Source: Chitinophagales bacterium
Lineage (GTDB): Bacteria; Bacteroidota; Bacteroidia; Chitinophagales; Chitinophagaceae
Assembly: GCA_017303415.1 (NCBI GenBank)
Contig: JAFLBJ010000001.1
Coordinates: 2,170,001 to 2,234,000, forward strand
Length of the DNA stretch: 64,000 nucleotides
Direction: 5' to 3'
Numbering within the stretch: the stretch's first letter is position 1; each line of letters begins with the position of its first letter. Position numbers and translations under genes: made by a program. The notes below the pieces were generated by a model that worked only from the letters and a program-made list of their open reading frames with translations, searched no databases and was not told the DNA's origin. This document shows, in pieces, positions 44,498 to 53,400 of the stretch.

Positions 44498-45223
44498 ATG
44501 AAGTACAGAAACCCCCAGACCCGTTTTAAGTTAAAGATCGGCCCTTCTGAAAAGGTGCTCGAAGTGGGTGGAGGTCATAATCCGCACCCCCGGTCGAATA
44601 TGGTCGTTGACAAATTCACCGATACCAATTACCACCGTAGTGCTGATATCAAGGTGTTAAAAGACCAGCAATTCATGGAAGCCGATGGGGAAAACCTGCC
44701 CTTTAAGGACAAGGAATATGATTATGTGATCTGTTGCCATGTACTTGAACATGTAGAGAACCCGGCCCGTTTTCTTCAGGAGCAATTCAGGGTGGCCAAA
44801 AGAGGCTACCTCGAAACGCCTTCTTTTATTGGTGAATACCTTTGTCCAAAGGAATCACACAAGTGGATCCTGCTGGAGAAAGATCATAAGTTATACCTCG
44901 TTGACAAAAAGAAGCTGGGCTTTCAGAATAATATTGATATGGGGGAACTGTTTCAACACTATTTTCCCAAGAACAGTCTAGCCTTCAAAATATTTGAACG
45001 TACCCACCCTAATATGATGACCGTTCGTATTGAATGGGAAGGTTCTTTTGAATATGTGATCGATCCGAGTGAGGAGGAGATCATGAAGTATTTTGGCAAG
45101 ACATGGCCTTATGAATGGGGAGATGCTTTCTTTGAGAAGAGGTCACGCTGGTCAGATATGATGGCTTGTGTCAGGGCTTTCTTTGATATCCTTTATACTG
45201 TTTATTTGAAGAAAAGGGCCTGA
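44498..45223 (+). CDS. Class I SAM-dependent methyltransferase
   Basis: The protein has 241 residues. Motif I is KVLEVGGGHNPHPRSNMVVD, with the acidic residue of strand 2 in VVDKF, and the active-site side has DYVICCHVLEHVENPARFL, a Methyltransf_11 pattern. The C-terminal half is unusual and rich in Phe, Tyr and His (ELFQHYFPKNSLAF). It lies between an acyltransferase and the flippase gene and probably methylates a sugar or a lipid-linked intermediate before export. Confidence 0.87.
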   Translation: MKYRNPQTRFKLKIGPSEKVLEVGGGHNPHPRSNMVVDKFTDTNYHRSADIKVLKDQQFMEADGENLPFKDKEYDYVICCHVLEHVENPARFLQEQFRVAKRGYLETPSFIGEYLCPKESHKWILLEKDHKLYLVDKKKLGFQNNIDMGELFQHYFPKNSLAFKIFERTHPNMMTVRIEWEGSFEYVIDPSEEEIMKYFGKTWPYEWGDAFFEKRSRWSDMMACVRAFFDILYTVYLKKRA

Positions 45224-45245
45224 TTCCCGTACCCAATCACCCACA

Positions 45246-46610
45246 TTGAAACGCCTTAAACAATCATATTGGATCTATTCCGGCTTTTTTACCGGCTTAC
45301 AAAAGGTATCGGTACCTCTGTTCAGTATCGTTTATACAATTGTATTGGCCCATCGGCTTCCGAAAGTGGAGATGGGAGAGTGGTCGATCTTTTTGATCCT
45401 TTCCTCCTTTGTGGAAATGACCAGGGCCGGGTTGATCCGCAGCGCGGTGATCCGTTTTCTGAATGAAAAAAGACCTGAACAGGAAGAGAAGGATATTATT
45501 TCTGCAGCGTTGATCTGGAATATCATTATCACGCTGCTGGTCGGGCTATTATTGGTCATTTTTCACCGATCTATCGCCAGTGTTTTCAATTCCGTTTATT
45601 TTTCCAAGATCGTATGGATATTCTTTGCCGGCCTGATCCTGTTGATCCCTTTTTCACATATCGAGTGGATATTGATCGCGCGTTTAAGGTTCAATACGGT
45701 CTTTTGGGGGTATTTTATCCGTCAGTTCTTTGTGTTGCTCTCGATCCTAATATACAATCAGTTTACTGATCAGTTATCCCTTCCGGTATTGGCCATTTTA
45801 TATTCCTCCGGGATTCTTTTTGGTTTGTTTTATTTTTTGATAAAGACAAAGGGTTATCTCATCCTGCATTTCAGTCAGCAGGTTTGGCGATGGGCCAAGG
45901 ATATCTTCTCATTTGGTAAATATGTATTTGGAACCGTAGGGTCCATGTTATTCTTTCGTAGTTCTCCTCCCTTCCTGATCACTTCCTATTATGGGACCAG
46001 CCTGCTTGGGGGACAAAATATAGCCGACCGGATCACGAATTTTCTGGATATGCCCAGTCAGATCATGGCCGACCTGGTTTTTCCCAAGAATGCCCTGTTG
46101 AGTACCGAAGGTGATGCGGGCCGGATCAAGTACCTTTATGAAAAGGCCGTGGGCGTGGCTTTGGCGGTGGGTATTATCCCTTTACTGGTGCTGATCATTT
46201 TTTCTAAACAAGTTCTTTTTGTTTTTGGCGGGGCCAAATATTTCGATACCATACCCTACCTGCGTATTGTTTTACTATCTACCCTGTTCATGCCCTTTTT
46301 GAAACAATGTGGAATCACACTGGATTCAACCGGTAAACCCCGATTGAACTTTTTTATGAATCTTGGTGTCGCCGTGGTGAATATGATCCTCTGCTTTTTG
46401 CTTATCCCACCTTATGGATTGATCGGTGCGGCCATAGCCGTGGTCAGCAGTATGGCGATTGCAATGATTTTCATTCAGTACATCCTGCGGAAACATTATG
46501 GGATCAATGTGTGGAACAGTTTCCGGTATGGACTTGAATTCTATGTCACAGCCTGGGGCTTTGTGACAAAATATATTTTTAAAAGAAAACAAATTTCAAA
46601 CAATGAGTGA
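45246..46610 (+). CDS. Wzx-like polysaccharide flippase (MATE/MOP superfamily), TTG start
   Basis: This 454-residue protein has 12-14 predicted membrane segments and no soluble domain. The opening (QSYWIYSGFFTGLQKVSVPL) and the PxxxIMAxLVFPKNA-like segment (DMPSQIMADLVFPKNALL) are typical of the oligosaccharide flippase family, which moves undecaprenyl-linked repeat units across the inner membrane. The start is TTG: no ATG or GTG is available upstream in frame, and the next ATG would remove the first membrane segment. The last eight bases overlap a 38-codon reading frame, and the polymerase gene follows it. Confidence 0.87.
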   Translation: MKRLKQSYWIYSGFFTGLQKVSVPLFSIVYTIVLAHRLPKVEMGEWSIFLILSSFVEMTRAGLIRSAVIRFLNEKRPEQEEKDIISAALIWNIIITLLVGLLLVIFHRSIASVFNSVYFSKIVWIFFAGLILLIPFSHIEWILIARLRFNTVFWGYFIRQFFVLLSILIYNQFTDQLSLPVLAILYSSGILFGLFYFLIKTKGYLILHFSQQVWRWAKDIFSFGKYVFGTVGSMLFFRSSPPFLITSYYGTSLLGGQNIADRITNFLDMPSQIMADLVFPKNALLSTEGDAGRIKYLYEKAVGVALAVGIIPLLVLIIFSKQVLFVFGGAKYFDTIPYLRIVLLSTLFMPFLKQCGITLDSTGKPRLNFFMNLGVAVVNMILCFLLIPPYGLIGAAIAVVSSMAIAMIFIQYILRKHYGINVWNSFRYGLEFYVTAWGFVTKYIFKRKQISNNE

Positions 46611-46719
46611 TCCCATACAGGACCAAGGTGGAAGAAATGACAGCCTGGCCGAGATCATTTCTTTATTGTTTGTGGCCATTGTCATGATCTATCTATTCTT
46701 AAAAATATTGTTCTTCTGA
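46603..46719 (+). CDS. Single-span 38-residue membrane peptide between wzx- and wzy-like genes
   Basis: ATG 46603 to TGA 46719 encodes 38 residues: a polar, charged N-terminus (MSDPIQDQGGRNDS) and one hydrophobic segment (about residues 15-38, IISLLFVAIVMIYLFLKILFF in part). It overlaps the flippase stop by 8 bp and ends 3 bp before the polymerase ATG, so the spacing is that of a translated operon member. I recognise no family. A role as a small accessory of the Wzx or Wzy complex is possible but inferred only from position. Confidence 0.65.
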   Translation: MSDPIQDQGGRNDSLAEIISLLFVAIVMIYLFLKILFF

Positions 46720-46722
46720 TCC

Positions 46723-48216
46723 ATGAACCTTTTTCGGGACATATCCACTGAAGTTGCCGGAAAGCGTAATAAGATCTTCCTGGTGTTCATGGCCCTGGTG
46801 ACCGTGTTGGTGGCATTCCTGTTTTCCGAAGGGTTGGAATCCTTTGCAGTTTTGCTGGTGGTAGGGGGGATTGGCAGTTTTGTGGCCTGGATGTGTTTGG
46901 TAAAGACCTATTACGCGTTCTATGTATTGATCTTTATTTCATTCTTTGCCTTTTTTCCAGACCGGCTTTTGGGTACCAGTTTACCCGTAAGTACCGGAAT
47001 TGAGGTATTGCTCCTGCTGCATTTTGTAGGCACCCTGATCCAATACGGAATGCGCGAAGGGGGCGGGCTGTTAAAAACACCCATTTCGGTCATCCTGATC
47101 ATCTTCTTTTTCTTCTTATTGGTTCAGTTTTTTAACCCGGATGCCGGTCAAAATGGAGGCTGGTTGTTTTTTATGCGTCGTTATACCGGGTTTATGCTGA
47201 TCTATATCATTTCCTACCGGATCATCAATACCCGGGAGAAACTCAAGTATTATATCAAATTTTGGGTGGTTATGTCCATGCTGGCCGCCCTCTATGGTTG
47301 TTACCAGCAGTTCTTTGGGCTCATGCCCTTTGAAATGCGGGACCTGCTCAGTAAACCCGAGGAGTTTGGACTATATATGCAAGGAGGGCTGCTCCGGAAA
47401 TTTTCATTTCTATCTGATCCGGTCACTTTTGGGGTGCTCTGTGGTTCCATGTCCATCCTGACGCTCATTTTTGCGTTACGTCCCCAGCCCCGGAGGAAAA
47501 AGGCCTTGCTATTTTTGGCCACCTTTATTTTTGCCATGGGCATGTCCTTTTCCGGCACACGTACCACTACCATTATGATACCTGCAGGGGTGGCCCTTTA
47601 TAGCCTGATGACGATAACAAACCGTCGGACCCTGATTCTGGTTTTTTCGTTTATTATGTTGGTTCTCTTTATCTTATATGCACCCATATCCAACCCGGTA
47701 ATCGACCGGATCCGTTCTACCTTTTATGCCTCGAATGATGCCTCCCTTAATGTGAGGGATATCAACCGACGATATATTCAGCCTTATATTCATGAACATC
47801 CGATCGGTGGCGGGCTGATGACCACTGGTACGCCAGGAATTCTCATGAACCCCGATCACCCGCTGGCGGGGTTTCCACCAGACAGCGGCTTTCTGCTTTC
47901 TGCCCTGGAGATCGGGTGGCTGGGATTTTTGATATACATCCTGATGAATTTCTTTATAATTTACCAGGGAATTCATTTTTACTTTCGTATTCGGGACCCG
48001 GAAATGCGGGTGTACCTGATCGGGCTGGTCTGTGCCCTTTTCCCTATCCTGATCACTCAGTTTTCACAGGTCACGGTGGGGCAGATGCCAAGTGTCATTT
48101 TCATCTATTCGGTAATGGCCCTGTTCACCCGGATGCGTGAATTTGGCGAAGCCGCCGATAAAGAAACTAAAGAAGAAACCGTTCAAAACGATCACACATT
48201 TAACCAAACAATATGA
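46723..48216 (+). CDS. Wzy-like polysaccharide polymerase / O-antigen ligase family
   Basis: The protein has 497 residues, about eleven membrane segments and a large periplasmic loop (about residues 340-395) holding RYIQPYIHEHPIGGGLMTTG. This is the H-P-x-x-G-x-G motif of the Wzy_C/WaaL family. In a Wzx/Wzy locus this position is the repeat-unit polymerase, but ligases share the motif, so the assignment rests on context. The C-terminal tail is acidic and polar (AADKETKEETVQ). It overlaps the TolC-like gene by four bases. Confidence 0.87.
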   Translation: MNLFRDISTEVAGKRNKIFLVFMALVTVLVAFLFSEGLESFAVLLVVGGIGSFVAWMCLVKTYYAFYVLIFISFFAFFPDRLLGTSLPVSTGIEVLLLLHFVGTLIQYGMREGGGLLKTPISVILIIFFFFLLVQFFNPDAGQNGGWLFFMRRYTGFMLIYIISYRIINTREKLKYYIKFWVVMSMLAALYGCYQQFFGLMPFEMRDLLSKPEEFGLYMQGGLLRKFSFLSDPVTFGVLCGSMSILTLIFALRPQPRRKKALLFLATFIFAMGMSFSGTRTTTIMIPAGVALYSLMTITNRRTLILVFSFIMLVLFILYAPISNPVIDRIRSTFYASNDASLNVRDINRRYIQPYIHEHPIGGGLMTTGTPGILMNPDHPLAGFPPDSGFLLSALEIGWLGFLIYILMNFFIIYQGIHFYFRIRDPEMRVYLIGLVCALFPILITQFSQVTVGQMPSVIFIYSVMALFTRMREFGEAADKETKEETVQNDHTFNQTI

Positions 48217-48929
48217 GACCTTTCCTTTTAACCCTGGCCATTTTAGTAAATAGCCTTCTGTTTGCCCAGGATTTGAAAATAAATGCGGCACAGGACCAGC
48301 GACGTGATTCCCTGACCAAGGCATTACTGATCCGGTATGCCATGGATAATCCCTCTCTGCGGGCGGCTTCAGCCAGGGTGGAAACAGCCGAATATAATTT
48401 AAAGACCGCCAAGGTGGCCTGGCTTGACGCCGTGGCGATCTCGGGAAATATCAATGAGTTTGTGGTAAATGATAATCCAAACGCCAATTTCTTTCCTAAA
48501 TATAACCTGGGTATCACCTTGCCCTTTAGCATTTTCGGGAAACAATCTAACATCAAAAAGGCGGCAGCTGCACAGGTGGACATGAATGTCGCCCTGAAAC
48601 AGGATGAGGAGCGCCGGGTTGTAAAGGATGTGCTGACCCGCTATGCTGTTTACCAGGAAAAGAAAGATGTATATGAATTTCAGAAAAGGATCAGTTCTGA
48701 ATTGCTGGGGGCCTACCAGAAGGTAAAAGAAGATTATGCCGAGGGAGTTGTTACTGAACTTGAGGATGTAAATAAGGCCTTTCAGGCGTATATAAATCAA
48801 CAGATCGAAGAGCGGACGGCCAAAAAAGACTATGAAGTTTCCATCATTGATCTGGAAGCCGTGACCGGAGTGCCGATGGCTACCGTTCTTTCTACCGTAA
48901 TGACCATAATGGAGAGCACGCCCAATTAA
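48213..48929 (+). CDS. Half-length TolC/OEP-family periplasmic protein
   Basis: The gene encodes 238 residues with a signal peptide (MRPFLLTLAILVNSLLFAQ). After it, two long amphipathic helical segments typical of outer membrane efflux proteins are visible (NPSLRAASARVETAEYNLK and AYQKVKEDYAEGVVTELEDV). Full TolC-family proteins have two such repeats and 400-500 residues; here only about one repeat is present, and it ends cleanly without sign of a frameshift. It is coupled to the polymerase gene by ATGA overlap. It may assemble as a larger oligomer or act as a periplasmic helper of polymer export in place of a Wza-type protein (inference). Confidence 0.75.
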   Translation: MRPFLLTLAILVNSLLFAQDLKINAAQDQRRDSLTKALLIRYAMDNPSLRAASARVETAEYNLKTAKVAWLDAVAISGNINEFVVNDNPNANFFPKYNLGITLPFSIFGKQSNIKKAAAAQVDMNVALKQDEERRVVKDVLTRYAVYQEKKDVYEFQKRISSELLGAYQKVKEDYAEGVVTELEDVNKAFQAYINQQIEERTAKKDYEVSIIDLEAVTGVPMATVLSTVMTIMESTPN

Positions 48930-48953
48930 TGATTATTTGTAAAGCCGCCCACC

Positions 48954-50114
48954 GTGCCTAAAAAACAAAGTATCTTCTTCCCGAACCTGGATGGATTGAG
49001 GTTCATTTGCTTTCTGATGGTCTTTCTCTTCCACAGTTACAAGACCCTTTTTGCCAATGTACCCGGTGCTGATTCGACCGTTGGTTTTCTGTTTCAGCAC
49101 GGAGAGTTAGGGGTGAATTTCTTCTTTGTTTTAAGTGGGTTTCTCATCACTTTTCTGCTGATCCGGGAACGCGAGTTCACCGGGACCATCCATATCGGGA
49201 ACTTCTATCTCCGCCGGATTCTGCGGATATGGCCCCTGTTCTACCTTTGTGTATTCATTGGATTTGTGATCTGGCCCTATCTAAAGAATTTTATGGGTGA
49301 TGCGGTGGATGAGACCTCCAATCCTTTATACTACCTCCTGCTTATTAATAATTTTGATTATATCCATCAGCAGTCGATCAGTACCCAGCTCTTTCCCGAC
49401 GCCCTTATCCTGATTGTACTTTGGTCGGTAGCGGTGGAGGAGCAGTTCTACCTCAGCTGGCCGGTACTGCTCCGGTTTATTGGAAAATCCCTTTACCCGA
49501 TCCTTTTCATAGCCATAATTGCCTTCACGCTCTGGTTCCGGTGGAGATTCGCTTTTGCGCCTGAAGAGGACCTCCATGCCCGTGCAGTGCTGAAATTTCA
49601 TACCCTGGCCGTGATAGGGGATATGGCCGTAGGTGCGCTAATGGCTTATAATTGCTCCAGGGAAGGCTGGCTCTACCGTTGGGTAAAAAGGATGCCCCGG
49701 TACCAAATGGTCCTTCTCTATGGTGCCGTTTTGGCCATCCTTCTTTTCCATCATATCCTTTTTCCGGAAGGCCTTATGATGGTGCCGGAACGACTGATCA
49801 TCGCCATTATTTTTGGCCTGGTGATCCTGGAACAGAACTATGCTGAAAAATCTTTTTACAAGTTCTCTTCGTTTACCCGTATCAGTAAACTAGGTACCTA
49901 CACTTACGGACTGTATTGTTACCATTTTTTAGTGATCAGTCTGATGAGTAAATTCTTTTCCAAATTAGGATGGGACGATAGTAGTTTTGCGCATGCGACC
50001 ATCTATAGTTTACTATCACTTGCCTTTGTAATTATACTCTCCATCGTTAGTTATCGCTTCTTCGAAAAGCCTTTTTTAAAGTTAAAAGACCGTTTCGCAT
50101 TTATTGTGAAATAA
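48954..50114 (+). CDS. OafA-like membrane acyltransferase, GTG start
   Basis: This 386-residue acyltransferase-3 protein has about ten membrane segments. LDGLRFICFLMVFLFHSY gives the Asp-Gly-x-Arg and Phe-x-x-x-His elements of the family, GVNFFFVLSGFLITFLL is the second conserved segment and LYYLLLINN follows. The start is GTG 48954; the next in-frame ATG lies inside the first membrane segment. It should O-acylate a polysaccharide sugar. It is the last gene of the operon that begins with the Wzc-like gene; a 370-bp gap follows. Confidence 0.87.
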   Translation: MPKKQSIFFPNLDGLRFICFLMVFLFHSYKTLFANVPGADSTVGFLFQHGELGVNFFFVLSGFLITFLLIREREFTGTIHIGNFYLRRILRIWPLFYLCVFIGFVIWPYLKNFMGDAVDETSNPLYYLLLINNFDYIHQQSISTQLFPDALILIVLWSVAVEEQFYLSWPVLLRFIGKSLYPILFIAIIAFTLWFRWRFAFAPEEDLHARAVLKFHTLAVIGDMAVGALMAYNCSREGWLYRWVKRMPRYQMVLLYGAVLAILLFHHILFPEGLMMVPERLIIAIIFGLVILEQNYAEKSFYKFSSFTRISKLGTYTYGLYCYHFLVISLMSKFFSKLGWDDSSFAHATIYSLLSLAFVIILSIVSYRFFEKPFLKLKDRFAFIVK

Positions 50115-50484
50115 GCAGTATAAATAATTGATTTTTATATTATTGTAATAATACTTGATAAAGATCAATTCCACCTGTTCGGGGTATACGCTTAAGCAGT
50201 CTTGAGCAGTTTCCATTTCTTTTTCCCACTTTTCTAAAAATAATGTGAATAAGCAAAAACTGGATTGGTTTTTGGTTTATCTGCAAAGGAAAATTTACAG
50301 TCAGTTTTTTTGAAATGTGGAAAGGATAGTGAATAAAATTTCACTCGTAGAAATACGAAAAATATCAAGTGCTTTTAACTTTAAAATCAATAAAATTTAA
50401 TCAACCTTGCAAACGTTAAGGTCATGTACCTAAAGACGGAATCCAATACCAGAGTTAAGGCAAAATCCAAAAGAGTAAAACCCT
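50115..50484. other. AT-rich intergenic region before the 1790-residue T9SS gene
   Basis: No gene was found in these 370 bp. The region holds a palindrome (TATTAT-tgta-ATAATA, 50138-50153), two adjacent near-identical decamers (cttaagcagt and cttgagcagt, 50191-50210) and a small GAAA-loop hairpin (tcgta-gaaa-tacga, 50345-50358). I could not find an exact TTTG-N19/20-TAnnTTTG promoter. The downstream gene must be started from somewhere here. Confidence 0.5.
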
Positions 50485-53400
50485 ATGAAACCAATTTTCC
50501 GTTATCTCTTTCTGTTTAGTTTGATAATAGGACCCGGCAGGCAGGCATACGCGCAGTATGGATTGTTTGACAGTACAACGGTCAATATCAGCGTGAGCGG
50601 AGTCTACCCACTAGATGCACTTATTTATAAACCTTCTGATCTGGCCACAGCTCCTTCGAACAAGCGATGGCCACTTATCATCTTCCTTCACGGGGTAGGG
50701 GAAGCAGGCACAAATTTATCCAGTCTCCTCGGCACCGGATTACCCAAGAAGATCAATCAGGGACAACGTCCCATTCTGAAGTATGTGAACTTTGGTGGTT
50801 ATACTACCGAGGCTTTTGTCATTTGCCCACAGAATGGTTCCTTTAGTTTGGATCCCAACAGGCTGCCTCCCTTGTTAAGGGATATGACCAGCCGTTTCCG
50901 GATCGACAGTTCCAGGATCTATCTGACCGGGTTGAGTGCAGGAGGAAATATCCTGGGCATGTTGGGTGGTTACTCCACTGCAGCCACGGATACCGCCATG
51001 AACAAATACATTTCGGCACAGTTTGCCCGTTCTCCCCACAATGGGAGCATGGTGCTGGATAGTGCCCACCGGGTTGGTCAACGCTGGAAAACTCCCACAG
51101 CTTTAATCTGTGGTGCAGTAAATGATGGTGGTACCGAAAACGCCTTCCGTCAGTTTTGTATCGATCTGCAGAACCGCCTTGACAACTATTACACAAATTC
51201 CTTTTATGAAGCTGTTGCCGGTTGGGGCCATAACAACTTTGATGTGACCTACGATACCGCCCGCCGGTATCCTTCGCTGGGCAATAGGAACTTCTATGAA
51301 TGGTTGGCTCAATATACCAACACCTACGCTACTTCCTATAACGGGAATACCGGGAATAACCCGCCAACGGCTACGGCTGTGGCAGATAAAACCGTTTCCC
51401 TTCAAACCAGTTCCTTTACCATTTCAGGTTCAGGGGTAGATACAGATGGGAGCATAACTACTTACAACTGGACTAAAGTATCAGGTGGAACGGCCAATAT
51501 CATCAATCCAGGAAGTCCAACTTCCACCGTCACCGGTTTTCAGGAAGGGACATATAAGTTTCGGTTAACGGTAACCGATAATGCCGGGGGCACCCATTTT
51601 GATGACATGTTGGTGCATGTGGTGGATAGTGGGCTATATAACACGTCCAATACGGATGCCTATACCTGCTCCAATGCCTTTCGGATCGTAGTGCTCGGTT
51701 CTTCCACTGCGCAAGGCGCAGGCTCGGTACCTTATTATGACAGTGCCTGGGCCGGGAAGTTCAGAACGTATATCCGTAGTAAGAATCCATCCATGGAATT
51801 GATCAACCTCGCTAACTCGGGGTATACATCTTATCATATCCTGCGTCCTACAGGCTATACTGCTCCTTCAGGTCGTCCAGCCGTGGATACAGCAAAAAAT
51901 ATTACCAAGGCCCTTAGCCTCAATCCGGATGCCATCATCATTAATCTGGCGTCCAATGATGCATACAATGGCTATACACTGGCCGAACAACAGGCCAATT
52001 TTGAGGCGACCATGGCTCTTGCCAATGCCGCCAATGTGCCTGTATGGGTTACCACCTCTCAGCCCCGGACAAGCATGATCGGGTCCAATATTCCTTTGTT
52101 GACCGCCTTTCGTGACTGGGTTTATACCCGGTTTGGAAGTAAGGCCATTAATTTTTGGGATGTTGTGAGCAATCTGGATAGTACCACCATCAATCCGATC
52201 TATTCGGCTGGTGATGGCATTCATATCAATAATTTAGGTCACCACGTATTGTATAAAAAAGTGGTGGAAGAACATATTCTGGACTCTTTATGTAACCGAC
52301 TGAATGCTCCGGCTGCGAATATCGCTCCGGTGGCCAGCGCAGGGGCCAATCAAACTATCACCCTGCCGATCAGTGTGGTTACCCTTACGGGATCCGGAAC
52401 GGATGCTGATGGAAGCATTGCTTCTTATAGCTGGACGAAAGTTTCCGGTGGCCCGGCCGTGATCGTCAGTGTTGGTTCAGCCGTTACCCTGGTTACCGGA
52501 TTAACAGCGGGGACCTATGTGTTCCGTCTCACCGTAACTGATGATGACAATGCCACTGCTACAGCCAATGTTACTGTACAGGTGAACAATGCAGCTACTA
52601 CAACTACTACTGCACCTACGGCCAATGCAGGTTTGGACCAAACCCTGGTGCTCCCTCAAAACTTTACCACCTTGTACGGTGGATGGCCTTCTTTTAGCAA
52701 AAAATCAGCTAACGGAGGACCGATCACCCAATGGAACTGGAGACAGATCTCCGGGCCCAACACCGCGATCTTAAGCAAATACGAAGAAAGAAACGTTTCG
52801 ATATCTGCGGTTGACTCCGCTATCTTCCTCAAGGGACTAGCCCTTGGTACCTATGATTTTGAATTATCCATTACGGATAGTGCCGGTGGAACGGATAAGG
52901 ATACCGTGCGGGTAACAGTGCAAAACTGTAACTATAACGCCACGCCCAAATCGATCACGATTTCCGCGGGTGTATATTGGCCCAAGGATGCAGCCGCCAA
53001 TCACAATATCAGACCCGGTGATACCATCAAACTGAACGCGTCCACGATCAATGCCAATACCATTGACATCACGCTGGGAGGTTTTAATGGTTGCCAGGGA
53101 CAGCCCGTTGTCATCATGCCGATCAATGGACAGGTGAATATGGGATACCTGCGTATAGCCAATCCAGGTGATGGCGCTGGTAATATCAAGGTGAGCTATC
53201 TCCACATCGATGGTAGCGGTGTTCCCAGCCAGAAATATGGTATACGCATGAAAGGGCTTGTGGTAGGAACTGCAGACCATGTGGAAGTAAATAATGTATC
53301 TATTACAAATTCCAACCAGATTGGTATTGCAACCGCAATTGCTGATAACGTGAACCTGGAAAGGTTATTCCCTGTTTTCTATCAGCGTGGACTTTATATT

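Noticed and set aside
50115..50484. Riboswitch or small RNA in the 370-bp gap
   Set aside because: Only small isolated hairpins were seen, with no extended conserved fold or terminator, so an RNA element cannot be supported.
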